Below are positions 22,895-34,416 of a DNA stretch of 64,000 bases, piece by piece; positions within the stretch are counted from its first letter, which is position 1; every line of letters starts with the position of its first letter. The notes under the pieces were generated by a model. It was not told the DNA's origin and did not search any database. It saw only the letters and a program-made list of their open reading frames with translations. Made by a program: the position numbers and the translations under genes. This stretch comes from Siphonodentalium dalli (lineage: Eukaryota; Mollusca; Scaphopoda; Gadilida; Siphonodentaliidae): assembly GCA_032622095.1 (NCBI GenBank), contig CP136064.1, forward strand, positions 132,809,129 through 132,873,128. The letters are read 5' to 3'.

Positions 22895-23720
22895 AAAAAA
22901 AAAAACATAATGTCGACGTCCAGATTGACCACTCGTCGTGTGTCCGTCCGTCCGTCCGTCCGTCCGTCTGTCTGTCTGTCTGTCTGGGGGGCCTCGGTGG
23001 CTCAATCGGTTAGGGGTACCACTCCAAGCCGTTTCGCCCGCCAGCGCTGGCGATAAGGGTTCAAATGCACATGTTTCCATCGTGGACTTTGTGACTCGAA
23101 ATCGTTAACTGGTGGAGTTGCCAGTTACTCGCCGATGGTCGGTGGTTTGCCGCACATGGTTGACGAGTTTATCAGCCATTGAAATCACTGTTAGATTAGT
23201 CGCAAGTGTGCGGATTTCCTCCACCACTAAAACTGGCAATGTCGTGATATGGCTAAAGCGACAATAAACCCCAATCAATCAATCTGTCTGTCTGTCCGTA
23301 GACACTTTACGCATGGTGCGATAACTCAAAAATTTTCTATCCGATCGGAACCAAATTTTGTATATGAGTTTCTCAGACCAAAATACAGATCGAGTTCAAA
23401 TATGGGTTTGATCCGAATTTTTGTGTACGGAGTTATGGCCCTTTTTCGACCTCGAATTCACGCATGCTGTCATAACTCAAACAATTTTTATCTGATCGGA
23501 ACCAAATTTGGTATGCGAGTTTCAGAACCCAAAATACAGATATTTTTTATGGAGTTATGGCCCTTTGACATAGAATTCATGAATGCTTCGTTAAATCAAC
23601 AATTTTTCAACTGATAGGAACCAAATTTTGTATGTGAGTTTCTCAACTCAAAATACAGATCGAGTTCGAATATGGGTTAGATCTGATTTGTTATACCAGA
23701 GTTATGGCCCTTTTTCAACT
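22895..23720 (+). repeat. Interspersed element: (GTCC/GTCT)n then ~120-bp tandem cores
   Basis: After an A-run and gaccactcgtcgtgtgtccg comes (gtcc)n(gtct)n, a SINE insertion (below), then tctgtccgtagac and three diverged cores containing cgataactcaaa(a/c)aattt, gatcggaaccaaattt and gttatggccc(t)tt. Microsatellite plus tandem core is a recurrent mollusc repeat design. Non-coding. Confidence 0.65.
22986..23284 (+). mobile_element. tRNA-derived SINE inserted in a (GTCT)n microsatellite
   Basis: The head ggggcctcggtggctcaatc resembles a tRNA. TGGCTCAATCGG fits the pol III A box (TRGCNNARNNGG) and GGTTCAAATGC at 23058 resembles the B box. A central domain with gatggtcggtggtttgccgc and ttcctccaccactaaaactg follows; I associate it with conserved SINE central domains of molluscs. 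The end is ccccaatcaatcaatc, a short (caat)n tail. The microsatellite gtctgtctgtctg continues on both sides, which both marks the insertion and hides the exact target duplication. Confidence 0.8.
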
Positions 23721-24325
23721 AACAATTGAACAGATTTGAGTTTTTGATAACCCAGGTAGATTACAAGTAACTACCAGTAATGCAAGCTTAACTGCATAGA
23801 TAGTGTTCTGAGAGACTGCAGAACTGATGTCTTATTGAAATATTAGTTATTTTTAGCCACTGTATATAGGACATAGCTCTATGATAGTGGTGAAGCTGTA
23901 CCCATTCATGATTCAATGGACTGTCCCATTCAGTTCTTAAGTTTTAATTGGAATACTCTATTATTCATTTGTAGGGATGTTCTCATTTTAAATTTCAATT
24001 AATCATTATTCTGTTATCTCCAGGTTTCTCCTCATTCACTTGCATGGATTTCTGTAGTTAAAGATTAACACATCTCAACATTCCTGATACTTTCATCTGA
24101 TACCATGTCTCATTTTATATTGGTTTATTTTGACACACTCTTTGCCCCTATTGATTGATTAATTTATTTAGATTTTTATGTGTACCTATACCATATTGTG
24201 ATGTCCGGATTGACCACTTGTTTTCATTTAGATATTGATAATTATGATACAAGTTGATTAAAAAGGTTCCCAATGTGTCCCTTTTTAAAAATAATTAAAA
24301 ATAATTATTTTTTTAAGTTTAAAAT
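23721..24325. other. No gene recognised
   Basis: AT-rich intron sequence without open frames or clear repeats. Confidence 0.45.
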
Positions 24326-24612
24326 ATGAAAAACTAACACCATTATAACTCTGCCAATGGGTACCCCGAATCACCACACCAAATTTGTTTAAATCGGTCC
24401 AAAATCTTGTGTTATGTACTGGTAAATCTGTTTGGAGCAACATTAAATCCAATTCACCATAGTATGGTACACATATTGTGATGTCCGGATAAAAACTAAC
24501 ACCATTATAACTCTGCAAAGGGTACCCCGAATCACCACACCAAATGTGTTTAAATCGGTCCAAAATTTTGTTATGTACCTGTAAATCTGTTTGGAGCAAC
24601 ATTAAATCCAAT
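24326..24612. repeat. Two tandem ~160-bp units
   Basis: The segment aaaaactaacaccattataa ... gtaccccgaatcaccacacc ... ctgtttggagcaacattaaa occurs at about 24330-24465 and 24485-24612, with gtgatgtccggat between. Near-identical copies; related wording appears at 54229-54260. Confidence 0.75.
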
Positions 24613-25900
24613 TCACCAATTTTATGCCATGCCTTTGGACTACTTAGCTATTGATAAGGCTATATCATTTTCTGATGTCTCTTATGTCAATGTGCAAATA
24701 ATCTGATAAAGAAGGCTATGGTATCTAATTTAAAATAAAGATTCAACAATAAACATCACATGATATTAGCAGTAGACTTGGACTCTCTTAACCCAAGTAT
24801 TCCATGTTCAGGTCACACCTTTCACATTTAACCCAAGGCTGTGGTGGTTTAGCATTACATATCTTGTACCAGTGCATTCTCTTATATAAATGCCGGTGAC
24901 CCATACATTCCAATATTTGTGTTATGTACATTTGTCTATAATAGTAGATACAGTATACTCATATAATTCAACACCAAAACTCTCATTTATGATTCCGATC
25001 ATAGTAAATTTTTATCGCCAAGGGATGGGTTAACATCTGCCGATCGTGATCGGCCTCTCGTTATTTTTTCCAATTCTGCGATAGGGACACACACCCCTTC
25101 AAACTGCTTCAAATTACTATATTACTTAGTTGTCCTGATCTTATCCGATCTATGTTCTGAATTATGATTATAGAAGCATTCCTACTTTTGATTTACTGAT
25201 AAGGCTTACAGTTTCAAAGCAATTCTCCAATACATGTGGGCTGTAGGTTATGCTGATGGATTCACATTTGAAATCCAAGATGGCTGCTGGCGGCCATGTT
25301 TATTTTGAACAAATTTCTGGGTAAAAAGAGAGGCTCCCATCGTGAGGTCACCCCGAAGATCCATATGACGTTTGGTGACGATTGGATGAGAAAATGTTAC
25401 CTGCAAAGTGTGCTAAAGGATTTAGTCATACTTAGTCACACAAAGAGTAAAATACAAGATGGCTGCTGACCCATGTACCGAATAACGTTGAAATCGGTTA
25501 AAGTTTCTTTCAACATCTTTATATTTTATTTTATTATGGTGTTTTGAATAATCTATTTTTATTTGTAGAGTTCACATTTATTTGAAGAATCTATTATTGT
25601 GTTATGTTTTCATTTATATCAGGTCGATTAAATGATTTTTAATAAAACTATTTAAACCTGAGCCTTTCCATGATAGATCCTTGATGAAAACTTCAGCAAG
25701 TTGACCTTTTTTATTATCCATTGGTGTCACCCCTCATTAACTGATGGTGAACTCAAACCCCCCCCCCCTACCAAGAGTTTAGTTCATACATATATAATAG
25801 AAACATTCTTAAAACCTTTTGTTTCATTATTTTGAAGAAAAATGGCTACAGGAAACAAATTACGGAACCAGGAAATATGTGTTAGCCGGGCTGCTTAACC
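24613..25900. other. No gene recognised; scattered repeat words
   Basis: Intronic sequence. ctgccgatcgtgatcggcct at about 25038 is shared with 16809 and 42606. The stretch 25258-25330 and 25446-25470 (aagatggctgctggcggcca, aagatggctgctg) resembles the cores of the array at 12576-14796. Confidence 0.45.
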
Positions 25901-25959
25901 ACCCACCCAGCCCCGCCTAGTGTTCGGACAAAAATTGCACCCCGGATTGAAGCGCACAA

Positions 25960-26115
25960 AGGGGCCGCCCTTCAATGGTGCAGGACGTTTCGGCACATGG
26001 ACATTTCGGCACCTGGTTTTCGGGACGTTTAGGCACCTGGGTTTTCGGCACTTGGTTGTTTCGGCCCAAGCACTTGGACATTTCGGCACTTCGTCGAAGA
26101 CGTTTCGGTATATGG
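25960..26115 (+). repeat. Minisatellite with core ACGTTTCGGCACCTGG
   Basis: About seven variants of (gg)acgtttcggcac(c/a)tgg with inserts. An inverted relative at 28708-28805 has ccaggtgccgaaacgt-type units next to a similar gtcctgca flank, so the two may be the arms of one large foldback element. Confidence 0.7.
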
Positions 26116-27655
26116 TTTATTTATTATTTGGACAAATAATAGTATGAAGTCAAACATATTTTAGATGTATCGTATCTTCTTATGTGGTTAAATGGTACCC
26201 CACAATAACTGACAGATGATCCGGCTACATGCTACGAAAATATTCTTTATGCTATATATTATTCCTCACATACATTGTAGTTCCAAATTGGTCCGAAATT
26301 CGCAAGGTCGTTCGATGTTAATTATGAAAAGATATGCGACTTAAGCGACAAGAGGACTCAGATGGTATCATTTGTAGCGCAAGCGCATATTGTATGAATA
26401 ATAATTGTTGTCTGAATGTTTTCTCGTTGCGGGTTATGAAAAGTGCGATCAATTTCAATACATTTGACATCTTATATAAATTACCATTGGGTCTACGAGA
26501 TCCAAGGGCTTTATATCGACAGCAACATCCCTGCTTTTACCGTTTTCAAATCTCGTGCGTCTTTCTAAGGCTCGCTTAAGTCTCACGAGAAGCGGCGAGA
26601 TTTTAAGCCGGTGCACTACCGTTTTGCGCTAAATGCGCGGTAAGAATTTTTCATTGTTGTGCAATACAGTTGGCACTTTTCTCTTATCAGAAATTAATAT
26701 CAAATCTACTTTCTAACTATAATCGCGATGATTTTAATTTAGATACCTTGCTCTTGTTCTCTGTTTTTCCACAAGAGCTCAAGGTATTAAATTGGAACTA
26801 TATTTTTGATCGCGCACGAAGACAACAATAACTTGTGAGTACTTCATTCTCAGATTAATTTCCCTTGAGGTGCGTCGCACGATTCAATTTCTCTCGAAAA
26901 GTTTTATCCCGCCATCCTCCCCTGTCTCCTCCTCTCTTTGCTTGATCTGAGAATCTTTAATACTGTGATATCTGTTTTAAGGTCTTTGCACGGTGTTAGT
27001 GCTCAGATTGTTTGTTTTAGATATATTTACATATGTTTTATATTTTTCTTACATTTTACATATTGTTATGGGTCCCTGCCTATTGTTGGAGGCGTTTTCG
27101 GACCCACTGTAATTATGTTATTTTTGGCTACCTATTTTTTGTAAACTTTATGAGAACTATTTTTCAAAATATAGGTAGTCCTTATCGCAATACTTTGTTC
27201 CCTCATCTCTCCCTTGTTGCTGGGGATATAAATATATGGATCAAAATACTATGATTTTCGTTCTCTGATTTTTGACATCGAGAATAAGAAAATTCGCAAT
27301 GTCTCTGCTGTATAATAAACAAATTGTGGTCTTTATAGCTTTGTAATATGAGACCGCACACATTAAGTGGCAAATATATATCGGTGACGATATATAGAGA
27401 CCGACTAGACTGTTATTAGAACCATATATAAGTTGATACATATGTTATTAATGTTTTATTCGACTATATTCCGACTATACCTACTAATTTGTTGTGTCAG
27501 CAGTCACTGTCGAATTTGTTTTGTAATCAGGTAGTGTTATCATTACTAATAATATAATGAAGAAAGCTTCCCTAGAATTAAGCCACCGTCTCTGTGCCAA
27601 GACGGGGGACATATAACGTTCAGACAATTAAAATGAGTTCAATAGAATATATTCG
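26116..27655. other. Between the inverted minisatellites; no gene recognised
   Basis: Several 60-90-codon frames occur here on both strands, but none has a family signature, good codon pattern or splice context. No transposase could be recognised. Confidence 0.4.
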
Positions 27656-27860
27656 GGTCGTCGGTATGGCTTGTCCTAGTTTGGTTCGTCTTCCTGTCGT
27701 CTTCGTGTATCTGGGTTTCTAGTATATTCATATGTTGAGTTCGTCTTCCTGTCGTCTGCGTGTATCGGGGCTTCTAGAATCTTCATAGGTTTAGTTCGTC
27801 TTCCTGTCGTCTGCACGTCTCGGTGGCTCCTCTCTTCGTCATGGGTCGAGTTCGCTGGTC
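27656..27860 (+). repeat. Three tandem ~58-bp units
   Basis: agttcgtcttcctgtcgtct repeats three times (about 27684, 27737, 27796) with following cgtgtat.gggtttctag variants. Confidence 0.75.
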
Positions 27861-28577
27861 TCTATAGTTGGGCATCTCGGTCTGTCGTCTGCTGTCGATG
27901 GGTACGCCTAGTCGTTGGTACATCAGGGATGCGTCGTTCGGATTTACAAGCAATTTGGCTCACATATAGTTCCTTGCCATCTCTAGTTGATCTTCTTCGT
28001 CTTTGTAGCTCGGCTGTCGTTGTTGCGCGAACGAGTGTCGTCTTCAGTAATTCTTGGTAGAAGCTTGGACTTGGTAATGACTTGAAAACTCGCTGCAGTA
28101 TTTATATGGGTCCCTACTTCGGTGTGCTTCATGATTCTATCTGTAGATATGTACCGAGTGGTCAGTTTGTGTAGGCCTATACGCTATTTCGCTGACCTGA
28201 TTCAGGCGTTGTGTCGCTTGGCCGACCACGCGTTCCTATCGGAATATTACATCTATAGATTGTTCGGCTGAGTTGATGTCGGTGTGTATAGTTAGTTGAC
28301 TGGTCAGTCCTTTGGCTATCATGGGTGTTCAGGTATTGCCGCTCCCCTACATTTGCGATACTGTCCATGGATTCCATCTGTCGTCGTTTTCGTACTGCAT
28401 ATTGGCACATCTCTGGCTTTTATTAAAATTGGTAAACCTTTTCAAATTCTATCATTAGGCGCGTGTCTTGAACAATATGCATATAAATCTTGTAATTTCA
28501 ACAAAAACAAGTAGACACATTCATATAATACTACATAACTGCTTGTTTAAGGCTTCAATCAACTCCAATCTATATTA

Positions 28578-28662
28578 ATGGGGCCGACTTCTCTGGGGCC
28601 GTCTTCGCGCGGGCCGACTTCTCTGGGGCTGTCTTCGCGCGGGGCCGACTTCTCCAGATACC
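28578..28662. repeat. GC-rich 31-bp tandem repeat, ~2.7 copies
   Basis: ggggccgacttctctggggc then (c/t)gtcttcgcgcg, repeated in a row; a GC island in an AT-rich neighbourhood. Confidence 0.8.
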
Positions 28663-28707
28663 CGTTAAACTAATACGCGGACCGTCTATAACACGAGGAT
28701 GCGAAAA

Positions 28708-28812
28708 TTATCAGGTGCCGAAACGTTCGAAGTGTCGAACATTCGTGTGCCGAAACGTCCAGGTGCCGAACCACAAACCCGGGGTCCGAAACGTCCAGGT
28801 GCCCAAACGTCC
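28708..28812 (-). repeat. Minisatellite, inverted partner of the array at 25960
   Basis: Units of the form aggtgccgaaacgt(c/t)c, about five copies, followed by gtcctgcattcccc. Reverse complement matches the ggacgtttcggcac units at 25960-26115. Confidence 0.7.
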
Positions 28813-30534
28813 TGCATTCCCCTTAAATAAAGGCTCAAAATGTGCACGAAGTCCCACAAAGGGGGCCACAGGTATCTCCGACGCTGAATATAGGCTCCCA
28901 AATGGAGTCTGTTTCATCAACTACTTTAGTATAATAGAAGTAATATGATCCAGTAGACTAACATTATTAAGTGGTATGGAATATGTTAGATAATGGGCTG
29001 GTTGACATACTAGTCAGGAAATAGTTAGATATTATGAAATTGTGTGTATCCTTCACACTGACCTATAGGTTTACAGATGATCAGCAATTTATAAAACTTT
29101 TTTTCTCTCAATTAAAACAGCTTCTGAAACAGGTTAAACAGTTATTTGAACTAAATGAGATCATTTCCAGTCATATGAGTGATATCAGCAGAGTTTTATG
29201 TGGTTTTAGACCAAATTTAGTGAAATTTGGGGGGTGGGTGTCAACAATTTGGGAGTAAAAATATGTTTTTTTTGCAGGTTTGGTGGTGGTGGGTCCCCGA
29301 ATATGCCAGATGCACAAAAAAAACGGCATACATTCCTGCAAATTTGTTACTACTCCCCCCCCCCCCCCGCTCGAAGTGTCGAATATTAGTTGGGGTATTA
29401 CACCTAATTATCACTCTATAGTTATATATTATCGTAATATCGAATCGCAGCATGCGTGGTTGCTCCAATACGTGTCACGTACGATCGTATTATATAGATG
29501 CCTTTATTATCAAAGAACGATATATAAACCATAGGCTATTAGCGTCGTTGCTATGCGTATATATAGGCCTACTATATATGTATATAGTTTCATGACTATA
29601 TATTTGTGCCAGAATGTTCCCGAACCAGGGGGCATGCCCATGCAGAGTTACCGGAGCAAGGGATAGCCCGGAGTGCCAACCGATATGGGTGGACCACTGT
29701 GGTCACTTGTGAGAGTGCACAGAGTGTCATCGAGGCAATCACATATTGGCCACCAACCTGGTGGGTCAGAGTGACCGCCGACAGTGTTCAGCACCATGCA
29801 TGCTACGCATATTTGCGGCGTTAACACACAACTCATACACGAAAACCAATGTCAGAAATGGTGACGCGCTCAAGATCATATATTATATACCCATGATTGT
29901 AAAGAATATAAAATATATTGGTTTTGCGAATGACCAACTCAGAATTCCGTTAAAATAACAATAACAACCAGCACACAATTAACGAACCGGTGGCCGACTC
30001 GGCCGTCTCCGATCACAACCCCCAGTGGGCTGCAGAACGAAACATAAAAGTTGAAATATAAAAATAACAAATTATCTTTTTCATTTCTTTTATTTTAATT
30101 GGCATAGCTTATCACAAACCAAAAATCAACATTATTGACATAATGTTAACAATATTAAACGAAATTCCAAACTACACCTTTTATCGGACTCGGCCTCCGG
30201 TCGCATGCAGTTCGACTTTTAATCCTCCCAAAAATTCCCATTCTATAAATAAAACACCCATGAGCCCATGCGAAACAAGAATCTCTACACTAGTATACAC
30301 GCGGAGCGCACGTAATAAAGGCACATTACCCGCATGACCTGATGACATGAAACAAATGGATACTGGCGGCATGGCAAGAACGCCAACATAATCTGATAGC
30401 ATCCATATACAAATGTCTGTCATCTGCATTTAAATTCACCAGGCAGAACAATCGGTGAGGCAATAAGTATACATTAAATGATTCATCTCAATTGTTGTTG
30501 AGTGTAATTTTGACTGCCGAAATAACCCACCAAC
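28813..30534. other. No gene recognised; repeat fragments
   Basis: Contains T-run, G-run and C-run stretches at 29228-29375 that resemble the interior of the foldback element at 2361-4863. Positions 29845-29955 are a copy of the dispersed repeat at 6230-6340. The rest is AT-rich with no supportable frame. Confidence 0.45.
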
Positions 30535-30620
30535 TCCCTTCACCCCGACATGACATTATATATGGCACATACCGATGATGTACAAGTCATATTCACACAC
30601 GACTGCCTCTTTGACACATT
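30535..30620 (+). repeat. ~95-bp repeat, copy 1 (others at 31965 and 33050)
   Basis: accccg(a/t)cat, then tatatggcacataccgatg, then cagtcatatcacaca-like sequence. Copies begin near 30541, 31966 and 33050. Once the Harbinger insertion is subtracted, the first two are nearly adjacent, suggesting a small tandem array partly overlapping LINE sequence. Confidence 0.55.
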
Positions 30621-31952
30621 AGAGACCTTTCGCATCCTCACGTTTACGATTACGAATACGGATAGCTATTCGTAGTCGTAAGTCTATATCCGTATGGCCA
30701 AAAAGTCCTTTTGCAAAACGATTACGCGTAAGAGTTGTGACGAACACGTACGATCATTATTTCGTACCACTTTTACAACCCAAAGCGTGTGTTTGGTTTA
30801 CAGTCCTTTAATACTTCACTTATCGTCTCATATGCAACAATGCGATAATCATGACATGTTAATTTTGTCAATAATTCGACCAGTCACAACGTACGACCCG
30901 GGATTCTCGTGATATATTGTGGCAATACAGGTATAAATGCCAGGTCATATGTGGTGGAAATTCAGTTCGTTGTTAACATGGATGACCAGATAGACGTTAT
31001 GCTGATGGGGAAGAGGGGTTCCTGAATTTGGACTTCACATCAACCACGACGCCATCGGTCAAGCGGGCCCCTTCAAGTCCGCGATTTGATTTCAATGCGC
31101 TTTCGGCTTCACCTCTTTGGGTTTAGGAAATCCGACATAAGGTTGGTGAGCTCGCTGATGTGCATCACTTCGATTTGTTACTACCAAATCGAAACAAAGT
31201 CGACACGATAGAAGCGATGTGCATCAAGTTGCTTTTTTGTCAGATATTTGACAAACCGGCAAAATTTCGTTGAACAAAATATTGATAAATAACAGGTTTT
31301 GGGCAATTTTATGATATAGTTGACTGTGGTTAGCATTAATTTTGAGCAATTACTCGAATCTGATAACAGAAGCGCATTTCAAAAAAAAAATTGGTGTTGG
31401 AATCTGATGATATGTGGACATCCAATCGGATTGAGTACCTTTAAATGCCACATTTGTGCGTGTTTTTAAAATTAAAAATAAATGCAAAGAACAAACCGGA
31501 CAGAGACTGCTGATCTATGGTGATGTCGGTGGGTGTGCCAAATATTCTTTTAGTTACGGTTCAGGAACAGAAATCACTACTTACCAGTTGAATCGGGATC
31601 CAGGGTAGGTTCAGATTACTTAGATAGAAAGAGTACTTTATGTAACTTAGTACTCGGTTATGAATTCCATGTAATTTTAAAATGCCTTGCATTACAGACT
31701 CTACGGGATAAATATATAACACCCAACTTCTACCGAAAACCGAATATTATTAAATTGAATGAACTATTCAATTCGGGAAAGGGGAAGAGAACACAAAATA
31801 TTTCACTATTCATTAATAGGGTTAATAGGAAATCGTAAACGTTATTCCGGATAGTAAAATACGAGAACGATTAGAAAGTACACAAAGGTTGGTGACGTAG
31901 TATACCCTATCCGTATCCGTAATCGTAAACGTGAGTTTTGCGAAAGGTCTCT
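30621..31952 (+). mobile_element. PIF/Harbinger-derived DNA transposon, copy 2
   Basis: Same termini as the copy at 20257-22011 and highly similar throughout, but lacking about 0.4 kb near its right end. It is flanked by att on both sides (30618-30620 and 31953-31955), a perfect 3-bp duplication. The transposase remnant again reads RFRLHLFGFRKSDIRRL, and this copy continues VSSLMCIT where copy 1 has a one-base deletion. Copy 2 in turn has a one-base deletion a few codons later where copy 1 is intact. Neither copy encodes a working protein. Confidence 0.78.
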
Positions 31953-31965
31953 ATTAACTCACTAT

Positions 31966-32577
31966 TACCCCGTCATTGTATTACATACATGTACCGATGG
32001 TATACCAGTCATATCACACATATTCCCATCGAAGGACGCATGGAAGCAGCTAGTCTGCCAGGGAGTATCACACTTCCAGGAAGCGGCATGGAAAGCGCGT
32101 CTTCATAGAGAAAGTTCACTTCAACACTTTTCAGATAGCTACAGCTCACTGGCTGTTTCGCCGTTATGGTTCACATGTAGAACTTATCCACAATACAAAG
32201 TTCAATTCCTTGAAATAGCGAAGCTCTTAGCAAAATCCGTGATTCCCGAAAACGGAAAGTGTTTGCTCTGTAATAAACAGTACAGCAACAAAGTTGAACA
32301 CAGCATAATTGTCTGTCCAGAAATATCTGCGACAAGGAACGACATGTGGTTCACACTTCTTGAACGTTTTGACATCCCTTGCTTCATAGAAATTGACAAG
32401 CTCACCACCTACGAACAGATGATGATACTTCTGTCATGCATCCCACCACATGTTCGGGAAAAAATAACAGATATTAACAAATTTATTATATTTATAACAA
32501 GGAGTACGCTCCGCATGTGGAACGATTATCACGAGCTGCTCCGGGCATCTGATGATATCATACCTAATATTCCATAA
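31966..32577 (+). pseudogene. LINE ORF2 C-terminal fragment
   Basis: The frame is open from about 31990 and reads FPSKDAWKQL ... CLLCNKQYSNKVEHSIIVC (C-x2-C-x8-H-x4-C), then RNDMWFTLLERFDIPCFIEI, ending at 32577. It aligns with the end of the LINE at 17934-19440 (SFPSKELWKSR, ICERTYIDRVKHILIDC, KYGIPCFIAVDEL), so both belong to one family. No RT is present and there is no start codon context, so it is a severely 5'-truncated copy. Confidence 0.75.
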
Positions 32578-34114
32578 TTTTTTGTATTATAGCAATGTAG
32601 TGCAAATAATGCATGCACCCGTCCGAGTATCCCAACTACAATTTATTATCGTGCGTATCATCGATTTAGTTTTGTCAATATAGCATCTTATTGCATCTTA
32701 TCCCAATATTCCGAAACCCCATATACTCTCGTGCTAAACAGGTACATCGTTTATACACTTGTGCCTGAATTCTCACAATATATTATTGCATAATTGATAA
32801 AATTAAAACCGTAGATATTATTATCATGAATGTCCTTCTGTGATTGACTTACTGTACATACTCACATGATGTATTCTTTCTTGTGTTATTGTTCATTTGT
32901 ATCGTTATTTGTATACATTTATTCTAAGCTCTCCATTACATGGAGGAAATAAAGGATTATATATACATCATATAATGTGTGCAACCGATTGTATACGATA
33001 GCTTTATCACATGCACAGGACTGCCTATATAAGCCATCAACTCTCTGTAACCCCGTCATGGTACTATATATGGAGCATACCGATGGTATGCCAGTCAGAT
33101 CACACATGACATGCAGTTATTAGATTCTTTATGAAACCCCTAAAATAAGCGACACACGATGAGAGATTTCGCTAGATGTTGTATTGTTGATTGAGTGGTC
33201 AACCGAAAAACTCCAACTCGAGTGACTGCATGCACCCTTAAGTTGGTACTTTATATTTTCCAAATGGTGAAATATACTTTGTTATAAATATATAGGAAAA
33301 TACTCGACTTTGTGTCGCAAACTTGAAAATCGTTTACACTGAACATTGCTTGGAATTATAACAATCAAACTCAACCTATTTCGGTCCGACAATAATTTAA
33401 AAAAAAGTGTTACGCTACCCTGCGCGTACATAACTCTGGTTGTGAAAATCTCAATGCTAAATGTTACAACCGCATGATACCACCGCCAATAACCCCACCG
33501 TATATAACCCCCGCTCTAGGCTTAAAGCTGGCCAACGTTCCTGTATGCCTGGTCGTCGCCGTCGCCGTCATACTCTAATTTTTATACAGGTGCTAGATAT
33601 ACGACCCACTTAATCCATTCACGTATAACAAAAAACTTAGATACAATCAAAAAAATTATGTTGAATGTTGTGCCAACTTCACATGAATGTTGAACGAATG
33701 TTGAATGTTGAATGTTGATAAATAGATTTATTGGAGACAACACCAGACTCATCATATACGACATTCTCCAAAAACACACCAGGCATGCTATTATTAATAA
33801 ATTTCTAGGTGGATACAAAACACGGTAATTAAAGCAATAACACTCGGTGGTTTAGAATACAAAATAACACAGTACATATGCAGACGACGCAAACGCTGCT
33901 CCTTGAATCTTATACCACATCAGGCAAATTCGCATCGGTGTCGGATTGTGGCTCTGAGGGGATACACATGCGGCATAGATAGATATATTTATTGCAATAC
34001 ACCAATTTATGGCAGTTGCACAATTGAAAATAACGAACATATATATCATAAACAACATAATAACAAACATAATATAGTTAATTTCTAATATTGATCATGA
34101 CACATTTGCAATTG
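32578..34114. other. No gene recognised
   Basis: AT-rich. Contains the third ~95-bp repeat copy (33045-33117) and a short imperfect atgttgaatgttgaatgttg run near 33690. The part nearest 34114 may be the 3' UTR of the minus-strand LINE. Confidence 0.45.
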
Positions 34115-34363
34115 TCAACTACTAATGAGCTGTTTTCTCCGAATGAAGAATAACCGGATCATGTTGCACATATAAGCAGTTATTTTCCCATGCTTGTTTT
34201 TCATGATATTTAAAAATTTGTTCGCTTCGTTCATCTTGTAAAAATTCGGTTCGTTTCTTCCAATCGTTTCGAACAAATTATGTCTGAGATCCTTATATGC
34301 ATCGCATTCCATGACAAAATGTATCTCCGTTTCAATTCTATATTCTGTTTGCATACAGGGCAT
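34115..34363 (-). pseudogene. LINE ORF2 extreme C-terminus, frameshifted
   Basis: Minus-strand frame reading CMQTEYRIETEIHFVMEC, followed by AYKDLRHNLFETIG and ending RRKQLISS. The sequence immediately upstream in another frame supplies the first cysteine, so together they form the C-x2-C-x8-H-x4-C motif. At least one frameshift separates it from the main RT frame ending at 34417. Confidence 0.7.
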
Positions 34364-34416
34364 ATTCGCTTTTCTAATTGTGTCTGTGTCTCCCTTTTTC
34401 TATTTCTAGAACATGA

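Noticed and set aside
22986-23070. A functional tRNA gene
   Set aside because: A and B boxes are present but the cloverleaf is not completed and a SINE body follows; it is a SINE head.
26334-26579. 81-codon frame between the inverted minisatellites
   Set aside because: No homology recognised and no transcription signals; left as chance.
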